Below are positions 21,880 to 32,664 of a stretch of DNA of 64,000 nucleotides, piece after piece. Numbering within the stretch: the first letter of the stretch is position 1; each line of letters starts with the position of its first letter. The stretch is from Omphalotus guepiniiformis (taxonomy: Eukaryota > Basidiomycota > Agaricomycetes > Agaricales > Omphalotaceae): positions 1 through 64,000 of the forward strand of contig JAQOOI010000046.1 in assembly GCA_028554645.1 (NCBI GenBank). Reading direction: 5' to 3'. Position numbers and translations under genes: made by a program. The notes beneath the pieces were generated by a model. That model worked only from the letters and a program-made list of their open reading frames with translations. It searched no databases and was not told the DNA's origin.

Positions 21880-21996
21880 CGCAACGCAATGTCGGACCAA
21901 CGCAACGCAACGTCGGACCAACGCAACGCAACGTTGGACCGACGCTGGACCGACACAACGCAACGTCGGACCAACGTCGGACCGACGTCGGGCATT
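21880..21996. repeat. tandem minisatellite, about 19 bp unit
   Basis: Repeats of ACGCAACGTCGGACCA (with variants) run through this stretch. Sub-words CGTCGGACCGACG are themselves near-palindromic. Related words occur at 8495-8545, and sparser ACGCAATGAA words near 870-910 and 41110. Confidence 0.75.
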
Positions 21997-22295
21997 TTGT
22001 TTCCCGGCCGAGAAAGTTATATAATCTCGATTGAAAAAGGTGAACTTTTCCCAGGCCTTTCACGGCTAATAAACAAAGTGTTTTTCACGGCAACTTTTTT
22101 ACATTTCTCAAAGGAAAAACAAGGGGTTTTTTGATATCTTTCTGAGCATGTAAAGAATACATATTATATAATATAAATATACACTTTCTCAAATAATTTT
22201 TTGAAAGAATTTCAGACACTTTCCCAGCAGAAATATTTGTTAGATTTCTAAGTCTTTCCCATACACTTTCTAGGGCTGGAAAGATAGGTCCTGGG
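21997..22295. other. AT-rich boundary of the gypsy element
   Basis: AT-rich sequence with poly-T runs and TATTATATAATATAAATATA near 22160-22182. It marks the truncated end of the integrase reading frame. No 3' LTR of the outer element was found here. Confidence 0.4.
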
Positions 22296-24316
22296 GCAGT
22301 GATTCGACGCCGGCATATACATGGTGTCAGCGTGAATTTTCTGAAAGATTGACGGTGTCTTCGTCTCGGTAGGAGGAATCCTGATCTTTGTCTTTTGTCT
22401 TACTTGGCACGTATGACAGGTCTTCACATACTCATAGATGTCTTTTTCCATTTCAGGCCACCAAAAGTGTTCCATAAGTAAGGACTTAGTAGCGAAGAAG
22501 CCGCGGTGCCCTAAACTATCATGACATGCATGGACCATGGCGACGCGACGCGACTTCTCAACTACCAGCTTATGTTTTGCCTCGATTCCACGTTGATAGA
22601 GTTTTCCGTCTTGTATAAAAAAGTTCCGCGCTAACCTTAAAAAGTTCTTGAAGCGTTTGTTATTCTCATAGCCTACAGGCCTCTTAGAAGTGTCTGTTAG
22701 CCATTTGAAAACCTCCGCGACTGTTTTATCTTGGTTTATCGCTCCCTTCGATCGCTTAGACTCATCATACTCTGTTTCGTCAATATGCTCTGGTGGCTCC
22801 TCGAGTTCTGGTACTCCACTAGCCAAGTTCGCGGCTACAAACTGCTTTACTTCTGGTATGTCGCGGAACTCTCGTTCTTGCTCGTACGCCCGCGTCAATT
22901 CTTCCTTAAAGTCGTCTACTGACGCGGCTAAACCCGTCATATAATTATTTTTACATTCTTCTTTCTCATCAACTACTACTTGCGCGTAACCATGCTTAGA
23001 GTCGATTTTATCTACGAACTCCTCCAATTTATAGGGTTCTTGAACTTCACCATCTTCAGGATTGGCATACTCATCATCACCTACTTGCTTGTCCCGCCGT
23101 GATAGTCCATCAGGTCCGTGAACCTTGCCTGGTACGTGCTTCAGTTTAAAATGAAACATCATGATCGACTCTATCCACCTATTTATCGCAGCATTTGGCA
23201 TTTGATCAGGATGCTCTAACATGCCTTTAATGTACTTCGCATCAGTTTCGATTATAAGGTTGCGAATACCAAACAACCAATACTGACACGCTCGTAACGC
23301 GCGATACAAACCAAACAACTCCCGTTTTGGCTGTGAAAACCTAGCTTCGCGATCACTTAGTGTAATCGAACCGAATCTGGAGTAGAACCTTCGTCGCGGA
23401 TTCTCTGGATCCACTTGACAAATATAGAACCCAACAGCTTTCCACGACGTATCTACCGCCAATATAACAGGATCTTCCACACTGTACTTTAGTGGTCGTA
23501 ATGCCTTGCTATTCTTTACTGCCTCTTTCAACTTTGCCAACGCGTCACTTTGCTCTTGTCGCCATTCGAACGGAATATCTTTACGCGTAAATCGTGTTAA
23601 AGGCTCCGCAATCTTTGCATAGTCTTTGACGAACATTCTTACTAGTCCCGCGGTGCCTAAGAATGGTCTTATATCCTTCTCTTCTAGGATATTCTCAGGT
23701 CCGCCCCAGTTGGTAATAGTCTTCGCTCGTTCCGGATCGATCTCTCTTCCTTCTCGTGTACACCTATGTCCGACCACGGTAATCTCGCTTTTACACAATA
23801 CAGCTTTGGGGCCCGAGAAAGTCCCACCACAGTACTTCATTCTTTGAATAATCCTATTCATATTGACGAAGTGTTCCCAAATAAACCTCCGTATCCCATT
23901 GTTACCAGGAATGGTCTCGTACGTGCCATCTTCGCTTTGATAAGTAGTTTTAGGACCACGTACAGGAACATCATCGATGTATGGTTGCGTAAACTCCGGG
24001 ATCTCTTCTTGTAATATGTGTGTTACATCATTGTGGAAGATTGGTACTGAATTCGTCCATCCCATCGGTAGCGTTACTAACCTCAGGGCTCCAAAGGGAG
24101 TCTGGAATGTAGTTAGGTCTCGCGATGCTATTGCTAACTCTCTTTCATCATAGCCAACATATAAATCTAGAATTCCTCCACAAGCTCTACCACAGAATTT
24201 CTCCGCGAGCTCTTCAGTAGCAGGCGGTATACCAGAATGTGCTATTGTTACCGCGTTCAACGGCTCCAAACTATGTACTAGTCGAATACTCTTTCCATCT
24301 TTCTTTAACACCGCGA
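22248..24316 (-). pseudogene. pol: Ty3/gypsy pol, C-terminal part: RT, RNase H, truncated integrase
   Basis: A frame of about 687 codons continues pol from the interrupted N-terminal part at 32665-33600. The reverse transcriptase shows the YIDD active site in QPYIDDVPV. RNase H follows (DTSWKAVGFY near the first acidic residue and IETDAKY), then the integrase zinc-binding region (HDSLGHRGFF then CHTCQ). The frame ends in NHCPRTYLSSPRKCMGKT soon after MYMPASN, so the integrase catalytic core, any chromodomain and the 3' LTR are missing. The frame starts at GTGTTAAAG only because an insertion cut it; the first four bases beyond are the GCGA target duplication. The element cannot encode a full integrase. 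Confidence 0.9.
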
Positions 24317-26158
24317 TGTTGCGTCAAAAAGCCTTTCAGTACTGAAATCTATCAGATTGAAGTAAATATGGAATGTTCAAGCATTGAAAACTGAACATAA
24401 AGGACTAGAGTCACCCCAGACTGCTAGTTAAGACATGAAACATACTTGTACTCACAATACCTAAGTGTAGTGTTTGCTACAGTACTAGATCTGGTGCTAA
24501 GCAACTGTGACCAATGGGTTATACAAAGAGATACTAGTTATGCCTCTCCAGATGTGTTGGAATTCCAATGTTCCATACCAGATTGAGTTGGTCAGACCCA
24601 CCCTCTAATAACTAGAGACTCTACCAAGTGTTGTTGACTGTAATCCAAGGGGTTGATGGATTTTCACTTCAATTGAACAACTATCTAAGTCCTTTGGACT
24701 GATCAAAAGTTCCAGCTGGTCTTGCTAACTAAGTTGGCACTATAAGATTGAATGCTGAGAATATGGGCAATCTTGAAGATTGTATTACCAGAGAAATATC
24801 TGTACATTGAGTACTATGTGAACATAATGTCAATAAGAGAAACTGCCAATCTGTGTAATAATGGAAGTAGATTCAAAGTTACATCTGCACAAATGAGTTA
24901 GATACTCAATACTCATGATGGAAGGAGTTAGATACTGAAAATGAGTATCTCTCTGGATCTGAGTATCTATCTGAAATTCAGTAACCCTCTGAAATTGATA
25001 AAAGACAAAGGCACTCTAATTGGAGGTCTTAGACGAGACTATGGGATAGAATACTGTCCTAGGAGAAGCTGAGAGCTATCCTAAACAAGAAATATAACCT
25101 GAGTACAAATCTGACCAAAAAGAGATGTATAGGGGTAAAACTTGAAATAAACAGTTACTGTACCTTACTGTGGCTGATAGAAATGATGAAGCATGGTCTA
25201 GATAAGCTCTAGAGCTTCTACACAACTCCTAATGCTGCCCTAGTAGAGGAGAATGTGCCAATTTTGGAGAAACTTATAGGGGACCAGATTTGCAATGCAC
25301 TGAGGAGAATGTCAACTGTCATGATACTGGTTGCTATTTACATGTTCTGGACCTTTATTTAGATACCCTGGGTACGCCCTAACACACCTAGAACACGGAC
25401 AAAGCAATATATTTCTGTTTTTATACCAATTTATACCCAAAGTTCCTACTTTTTGACTATCTAACTGGAAAATTACCTAGAAAACTACCTAAAAAGAATC
25501 CAATCTCTGCTCAATTGATACTTACTTACTTTGACTCATTTACTGTTCAGATTACTCTTTTAATTTTGAGATATATGTTTGATTTTATAATTTAGTATAT
25601 ATAGCTTACAGAGTATCTATTTAGATTTTCTTAAGCAAGTACTGCCCAAAGCTACAAGCCAAAGCAGGAAACCCTTCTTAGACGAAATATAGCCTGGCTC
25701 TTTAGAGTTCAGTTCGAGAAATATCCAGTTGTGAAAACTTCTGTAAAGTCCCTTGTGGCAGATAAATTGAAAGAGATACTGAATCTTTGCTGAAACTGCT
25801 GTTCTGTCTGTGCTGAATCTGCCTGCTGAAACTGTCTGTGCTGCATCTGAAACTGTTCCCTGCATTGTCTGACCATTGGATCGAGTTTAACATCGAGATT
25901 GATTGTCCTGAATCCCTCCTGAACCCTGAAAACCACCAATACCTTCTGTCTGAATCTTGTGTTTTGAGATACCCTCTGCCATTTTTCACCCAGATTGAGA
26001 TAAAGACATCTGTAACCCTGCAGATTCGAAGTTCAATTGTTGCGTCTAACTGTGCGGAATCTCTGACAACGCCAGTCACACCTCACCCTACATCATTTTG
26101 ATTTGAGTTGGATTGTGCTCATTTGAGTATCTCTCTCGTTCATTTCATAGTCACTACA
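24317..26158. mobile_element. probable solo LTR (1.84 kb) inserted in gypsy pol
   Basis: The sequence starts TGTTGCGTCA and ends TCACTACA, with the TGT...ACA termini typical of LTRs. It is flanked by GCGA at 24313-24316 and at 26159-26162. Removing it restores the gypsy pol frame across the site. It is AT-richer than its surroundings, has no long ORF, and lacks the CGCG words common in the gypsy family. A TATATA stretch lies near 25597-25603. No PBS or internal region is seen, so a solo LTR or a non-coding element are the options. Confidence 0.7.
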
Positions 26159-26176
26159 GCGAACCACTTCGAGCGG
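26159..26176 (-). pseudogene. 18 bp remnant of gypsy pol between two insertions
   Basis: These bases read in the pol frame on the minus strand and bridge the RT codons on either side. They show that the two insertions are independent events a few bases apart. Confidence 0.75.
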
Positions 26177-27417
26177 TGATACGACCGCAGGAATACCACT
26201 ACCATTTCCGGCCTCGCGGGATTGATCACTCCAGTACCAACCTACTAAGTACACTGTATGGTCCTAAGTTCCGCAGTGTATTATGCACATTCAACCACTA
26301 GTATATGTGTACAAAGGTGTACAAGACTGTAGAACGGCACTAAATGGGTCTTCTCAGTGTAGGTATTACCTAAGTATGCACTCAAGTAAAGCGTCGCGGC
26401 ACTTGTTCTAAGGTCCGACGTGTATAACTTGATGGCCACAATACTGTATAAACCAACGCGTAGGTAACGAAGTACTGCGGCACTACTCAGAAGGCCAGAC
26501 TTAGAAACCAGGTAGCAGTAGCTCCGTGCACTAGTCATATCTAATGACCATTGTTGAGCCACAGAAGGGTCTAGACGTACGATGTAACACGAAGTACTTC
26601 CGACGACGCGGAAGTAAAACACGTAAGAAGACACAGTGTTAGCGAACTACCGCGATACTTTCTAAAAGCGGCAAGATTATAACCCGATATAGGATACCCT
26701 GTTACCGCGTACTATACTTCATCCCTACCTTACGCGGTGCACCATATGCACCATATATCTCATAACTGTCAAGTATCGCGACATTTGTTTGTACTATGTA
26801 AATAGAAATACTGTATATAAGAAATAGAACCTGGGCAAGGAAGGACAGGTCCCCGAGCCCCCCCCATAGAGCTAATAGCATTTGTGTGTGGAAAAGCTTA
26901 AGTCCCTCTGAGTGATTAGAAGTTTTAAAGTTTAACCGTCGCGTTAGTTCATAAGTCAGTGTGCCTAAGTGTTTACAAGCGGGATCGTCTGGTACCGCGG
27001 AGCCTGTGTGTGTAGTGTGAATAAGAGTGGATCGTCTGGTCACTCGTTGAACTCGTCGTCTGGCAGTTCTGAAATACTCCTATACCCAACTCCACTAAAG
27101 TGAGAAGTCGTCTGGCATCTCCCAACAATCGTCTGGTTGTTGTATCGTTTGTAGTCACTGGTCGCGGTGATTTGTTAAAGTTACGCGTTAGTTCGTTTGA
27201 GTGGTGTGTAGCATAGAGTTATCTGTGCCGCGTCGGTTTTGACTGTGTCTCCGAGCTCCTCTTACAACAACCTTATTTGCTTCACAGCGTTTGTTAGTCC
27301 CCCAAACCCCACGAACTTAAAAGTCTTTGTGTGTTGTGTGTGTGTTTTGAGTGCTTGATAGATTCATTCGAGTTAGTTAGCACTTCTTCTCATTCATACC
27401 CCATACCAAGCACATCA
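26177..27417 (+). repeat. 5' LTR of the inner element (1241 bp)
   Basis: Starts TGATACGACCGC, ends CACATCA. TATATAA at 26814-26820 is a probable promoter. It matches the LTRs at 31444-32664 and (inverted) 36623-37863 throughout. Confidence 0.9.
26814..26820 (+). promoter_or_regulatory. LTR TATA box
   Basis: TATATAAG in the LTR, conserved in the other two LTR copies (32061-32068, and inverted at about 37220), placed as expected for the U3/R border. Confidence 0.5.
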
Positions 27418-27419
27418 TC

Positions 27420-27437
27420 TGGAGCCCACCGCGAGGG
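27420..27437 (+). other. primer binding site, tRNA-Lys(CTT)
   Basis: TGGAGCCCACCGCGAGGG, two bases after the LTR, is complementary over 18 nt to the 3' end of the tRNA at 39636-39721 (including its T discriminator) plus CCA. Confidence 0.85.
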
Positions 27438-27504
27438 GTTTCTGATTAATAAACTAAGTGAAGTGTTTTAGGTTTCATACGAGACCGAAGAGTTATAGTC
27501 GCGG

Positions 27505-28690
27505 TTGTCTAACCAACAATCAGACAAAACGTCTAGACGAAGTTCACGGCCTTCAACGGTAGAGAATACCAGAGAGTCGTTAGCACGTGCAAAGGCAATC
27601 AAAAGAGTTAGTAGCTACAGGAAGTCACATCCTGAAGTTGTTGCTCAACCCCGAGAATCGATTAACGTAGTTGACGCGGAAGATTCGAGTATTAGACAGT
27701 CGCGGAACTTTGACGAAGAACTATCTGATTATGGAGAAGGTACTTCAATTCAATTTCCTAGGCCAGACCCACCGTCGCGTCGAAACTCAGTAGTCCCCCC
27801 AACTATTGATAGACATTCTCATTCGGACGAGGAACTATCCGAAGTCCACACACTTCTATTTGATTTACATATTTCACCGAACTCTGCACCTATTTTACCT
27901 ATAATTCAAGAAAATATCATAAAAATGCCGGCTATGGACAAGATTCTGAGGAGAAGAGAACGTGCAGCGCCGGATTTGCGTCGCGATCATGATGTAGACG
28001 ACGTCAGAGACTATCTGGGAGAGATTGAGGATATTATCCAAGATTTCAAAATAGAGGAAGAAGCGGATAAGAAATCAGTCGCGTTGCGTTACCTACCCGC
28101 AACTATAAGAGAACAATGGAAGGCGTTGCCTACGTATGAGAAAGAGGAAGGGACGTTTATCGAGTTCTGCGACGAGATTTTGAAGAGTTATGATGGAGGA
28201 TCGGACGAGGGAACTTTCTCCTTCGCAAAATTCGAAAGAGCCGCGAAGAAGTACAAGAATATAACAATGGAAGATCTCGAAGATGTATTAAGAATGAGGA
28301 ATACCCTACGGCCGTTCCTTAAGCACTACACTGCGACCGCGTTGTATACTAACAGAGAAATTGTCAGAGTCCTCCGCGGAATGTTCGAAGATGAATTTTG
28401 GAGATCCATCACGTTGACTTTGAAGTTACAAAAGCGTGCAAACCCACCTGCAGAAGCTAGACCGAGAGATGATGCCTATACAGCGGAAGAGATTCTGGAC
28501 GAGGCAGAATTTAACGCGAGATCTCAGGTTGAGGAAGTAATTAGTCTTGGAAACGTAAGGTCCGCGAAGGAAGATAGAGGAAAGAAAGTAGAAAGAGTGA
28601 AGCATGAGCAAACGGAAGGATGGGTGGCGGAATTGAAAGATCTAATCACAATCCAAACAAAGAACCTTACCCAGAGAGCCGCGAGAGAAC
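27505..28690 (+). pseudogene. gag: gypsy gag fragment of the inner element
   Basis: The frame from SNQQSDKTSRRSSRPST to NLTQRA matches the outer gag (36535-34772) almost residue for residue for about 395 codons, then diverges at about 28685 where cargo sequence begins. The zinc knuckle and C-terminal third are lost. No ATG occurs in frame before 27925. An in-frame TAG lies just upstream of the first codons, so initiation is unclear. The remaining codons after 28690 are antisense to the cargo gene's last exon. Confidence 0.8.
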
Positions 28691-28716
28691 AAGAAGATGA
28701 AAGAAGGCAGGGACCA

Positions 28717-30998
28717 CTATTTCTGATATGCCTGATGTTCGGAGGTCGCGTTGATTGATTTGAGCTGCCCAGCCTCAATGGCGGGCAGGATCTTCTCATC
28801 CACAATCATTTGAGCAAGGTCACCACTAAGGCGGACCTGCGTCAAATAATCGCGACCGAAGTTATAGTAACCCTGTACCAAAACGTCCGCGAGCTCGTCG
28901 ATTTTAGCTTGGGCCATCTTCTGAATACCATGCATCGCGGCAACTTGTTCATTCAAGCGGTCAGTAAGCATTGACGCTTCAAGCTGCAGAGCCATAGCAT
29001 CTAAAGGAAAGATCAGAGAAAAGGGAAAGTAGTAAGAGAGAAGACATACGGCGCGCAGAAAAGAGGCCGCGGTTGTGGAAAGCTTCATCCTCCAACGCGA
29101 TCTTGCAAATTCCATAGCGAAAGGTACATGCGGAGTCCTTCTTACTAAGACACTCATTGCACGACTCTCCAGCCTTGACGAAGACGCAGGGTTTGCCATG
29201 AATGATGCAAGACCCGCAGCGAATAGAGGGCTAAGAGGCAATGTAAGAAAAATAAGAAGAGAAAAAGCACCGCAGAACTTACCAGGTTCACGGAGGAGGC
29301 CACAATCTGGCGAAGGCGAATATGGCTAGTCATTAGAGGGGGCACCATGCCCGGCAAATCATAATTAATGAAACCGTTTGCAGGAATATTGTTGGCAGTA
29401 TACCAGCGAACTCCGCCTTCGTAAGATCCGCCCACTGTAGTAGGTACCGCGGTGGCTTTGTCACCCTTCTCGATGGGATGAAGGTTATGCGGGATAAAAG
29501 CACCAAAGTGCTCCGCGGCGGGGAAAACTTTGTCGTACCAATGTTGGGGGTAACCCTCGACTTCACGAAGGAACCGACGTCTAGTTTCGAGGTCGCCTGG
29601 GCGAGGAGAGGGAGTGCGAAAGCGGTCGGCCTCTTGAATAGTCGACGCGGTAGTTTTTGTCGCCGGTTTAGACTTCCGCGAAGCTTTTCTTTTGCCCTGG
29701 AAAAGAAATGAGCAACGAAGCAGTTTACACAGGGAAGGAACTCACCTTGGTTTCAACCTGGGTAGTAGCAGGAGGCTCCATGAGAGTCGAGGGTCCCACC
29801 ACAGAAGAAGGAGCCACGGAAGTTGAAGGTAGCACAGGTACAGCAGGAGGAATGGGTACGGTACTAGTCAGAGGAGAAAACGCGGCTGGGACACCAGAAG
29901 GAGTGAGAGGCGCGGGACCAGATTCCACCAGTAGGGACCGTGTAGGAGTGACAGGAATAAGGTTCGTAGGAACCGAAGGTTCCGCAGCAGTAACAGTGAA
30001 CCCTTGCGATAAGTCCACAGGAGGGGGAGAACGAGAAAAAGACTGGGAAGTAGAGTGAGTAAAACTAGTTGGAATAACAGGAATTACTCACGAAGCGAGG
30101 AGTTGGCGCTGTGTGAGGCAAGTCTCGCGTCACTGAGGTTACAGCAGCCACAATACCAACGGAGTTATCAGGCTCCGTGGAAGCCTCAGAATCACTCTCT
30201 ACTCGTTTGCGCAAAGGGCCACGGCGACGCTTGGCAGCAGGAGGAGAGCCCTCGTTGGAAGACTCGACCGCCTCGTCGTCAAACTAAGGATAAGAATGAG
30301 AAGAAGAGTTAGTAGACAAGGAACAAAGGAGTACTTACCAGACGTGTGGGCCAGGGTTGGCGCTCCAAGTCAGACAAAGTACGAGGAGGCCGCGGACGAG
30401 TTGTAACGGCAGTAGGCACAGGAGTCGCGGGAGGGAGTGAATAAGTCTCATCATGGAACGCCAAAAAGTCATCGGCGAATTTCGCCTGATCCTCAGCGGT
30501 AACAGGAGTAAGCTATCGCAAGTTAGTTAAATACAACAGATAAAACGAACGCGGAACTAACCAGAGCAGATTGACTAGGATGACGAGCACGACGTTTCTT
30601 GAGAACAGACAAAGCTTTATCACGGCGCTCTCGACGACGGCGTACGGGTGCGGAAGCCTCGGGAATGTTCGAAGGAAGGGGAAGTACCGCGGAAGGTTGA
30701 ACGGAAAGTTGCCCGGTACGGATCTGTTCAAGCAAGATAAGCTCCGCGGCGGATATAGACCGCTGTGAGCTGTCCGGGACTGAAGGCAAAGTAGCGGAAG
30801 GTCGAGGCGAAGCGTCGCGTCGTCTTCGTTTGTGTACGCGTGAAGTCGAGGGTTGAGAAGAAGGCATGATAAAGGCGGCCTCAGAAGCAGTAGGAGAAAA
30901 AGCCTATCAAACGGGGCTAAGCAAAGAAGACAAGCAAAAAGTACCGCGTCACTTACTATTAAAGAATTATAGTCAAGGGGTTCAGCCTTGATAGGCAT
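28717..30998 (-). CDS. antisense cargo gene in the LTR element: Cys-rich motif protein, eight exons
   Basis: Exons 30998-30957, 30903-30562, 30512-30339, 30283-30092, 30042-29746, 29696-29283, 29230-29050 and 29000-28717 join in phase through seven GT-AG introns of 43 to 55 bp and give 641 residues with no stop. The N-terminal half is Pro/Ser/Arg-rich with basic runs (HKRRRRD, AAKRRRGPLRKR) that could be nuclear signals. A middle region has a compact domain-like stretch (YPQHWYDKVFPAAEHFGAF). Exon 7 encodes CGSCIIHGKPC, ESCNECLSKKDSAC and a further Cys: C-x2-C-x6-C-x8-C-x2-C-x7-C, plausibly zinc-binding. The C-terminal exon is helical (LTDRLNEQVAAMHGIQKMAQ). No enzyme motif is seen. The motif resembles sequences I associate with repeated agaric gene families, but I cannot name it. 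A TATA-like TATATAAC lies about 57 bp upstream. Confidence 0.8.
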
Positions 30999-31054
30999 AA
31001 ACCAGTGATGAAAGAGGGAGCAAAAAGTTGAAGTTCGGCACCCGGGCGCTGAAG

Positions 31055-31062
31055 GTTATATA
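31055..31062 (-). promoter_or_regulatory. TATA-like element of the cargo gene
   Basis: TATATAAC on the minus strand, about 57 bp upstream of the cargo ATG at 30998, suggests transcription independent of the LTR. Confidence 0.4.
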
Positions 31063-31433
31063 CACCTCGCGGCGATGGGGTCCTCAGATTGGTGCCAGTA
31101 TCAAGCTCCATTCCTAGAAGACGCGAGAGCAAGAGTTTGATGTATTACACACTTATTCAGGGTACGACATACAGCTTTGACAAAGAAGCGATGGCAATTC
31201 ATTAACTGAATAACCGGTATGTCCGGGAACTAACGTAACCGGGCGATGAGGAATGAAGAGACACGGCGATTTACCAATAAGGCAACGTGATGAAATGTGA
31301 TGTGACAAGAAGGAGGGAGAGCACTACATGAGTCAGAAAGAAGTTTGTGATATCCAGAAAAGGGAGGTTGATGCGCCTTTCCGGGATAGACCCTGAGTAG
31401 GACCCCAGCGACTGGGACAGTCGATATTTTAGT

Positions 31434-31443
31434 CAGGGGGAGA
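31434..31443 (+). other. polypurine tract
   Basis: CAGGGGGAGA lies immediately before the 3' LTR, the expected plus-strand primer of an LTR element. Confidence 0.65.
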
Positions 31444-32664
31444 TGATACGACCGCAGGAATACCACTACCATTTTCGGCCTCGCGGGATTGATCACTCCA
31501 GTACCAACCTACTAAGTACACTGTATAGTCCTAAGTTCCACGGTGTATTACGCACATTCAACGGTGTACAAGACTGTAGAACGGCACTAAATGGGTCTTC
31601 TCAGTGGAGGTATTACCTAAGTATGCACTCAAGTAAAGTGTCGCGGCACTTGTTCTAAGGTCCGACGTGTATAACTTGATGGCCACAATACTGTATAAAC
31701 CAACGCGTAGGTAACGAAGTACCACGGCACTACTCAGAAGGCCAGACTTAGAAACCAGGTAGCAGTAGCTCCGTGCACTAGTCATATCTAATGACCATTG
31801 TTGAGCCACAGAAGGGTCTAGACGTACAATGTAACACGAAGTACTTCCGACGACGCGGAAGTAAAACACGTAAGAAGACACAGTGTTAGCGAACTACCGC
31901 GATACTTTCTAAAAGCGGCAAGATTATAACCCGATATAGGATACCCTGTTACCGCGTACTATACTTCATCCCTACCTTACGCGGTGCACCATATGCACCA
32001 TATATCTCATAACTGTCAAGTATCGCAACATTTGTTTGTACTATGTAAATAGAAATACTGTATATAAGAAATAGAACCTGGGCAAGGAAGGACAGGTCCC
32101 CGAGCCCCCCCCATAGAGATAATAGCATTTGTGTGTGGAAAAGCTTAAGTCCCTCTGAGTGATTAGAAGTTTTAAAGTGTTAACTGTCACGTTTGTCTAT
32201 AGTCAGTGTGCCTAAGTGTTTACAAGCGGAATCATCTGGTACCGCGGAGCCTGTGTGTGTAGTGTGAATAAGAGTGGATCGTCTGGTCACTCATTGAACT
32301 CGTCGTCTGGCAGTTCTGAAATACTCCTATACCCAACTCCACTAAAGTGAGAAGTCGTCTGGCATCTCCCAACAATCGTCTGGTTGTTGTATCGTTTGTA
32401 GTCACTGGTCGCGGTGATTTGTTAAAGTTACGTGTTAGTTCGTTTGAGTGGTGTGTAGCATAGAGTTATCTGTGCCGCGTCGGTTTTGACTGTGTCTCCG
32501 AGCTCCTCTTACAACAACCTTATTCGCTTCACAGTGTTTGTTAGTCCCCCAAACCCCACGAACTTAAAAGTCTTTGTGTGTTGTGTGTGTGTTTTGAGTG
32601 CTTGATAGATTCATTCGAGTTAGTTAGCACTTCTTCTCATTCATACCCCATACCAAGCACATCA
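31444..32664 (+). repeat. 3' LTR of the inner element (1221 bp)
   Basis: Like the 5' LTR but with a deletion of about 20 bp after CACATTCAAC (about 31562) and roughly two dozen substitutions, mostly transitions at CG sites. Confidence 0.9.

Larger units (their letters stand above)
26177..32664 (+). mobile_element. non-autonomous Ty3/gypsy-family LTR element with antisense cargo gene
   Basis: The boundaries are two direct LTRs (26177-27417 and 31444-32664). GCGG flanks both sides (26173-26176 and 32665-32668); with the ambiguous A it may be AGCGG. Internal order is PBS, a gag fragment in sense, an 8-exon gene in antisense, polypurine tract, 3' LTR. There is no protease, RT, RNase H or integrase. 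It belongs to the same family as the outer minus-strand element it is inserted into. Movement would need enzymes from a full copy. Because termini, PBS and PPT are all present, this looks like a replicated unit and not a random patchwork, though gene insertion after transposition cannot be excluded. Confidence 0.85.

Noticed and set aside
24317..26158. DNA transposon with terminal inverted repeats
   Set aside because: Only TGT/ACA is inverted at the ends; longer inverted termini were not seen.
26177..32664. Inner element as two solo LTRs that happen to flank a host gene
   Set aside because: PBS and PPT next to the LTRs, gag in sense and matching GCGG flanks favour a single element.
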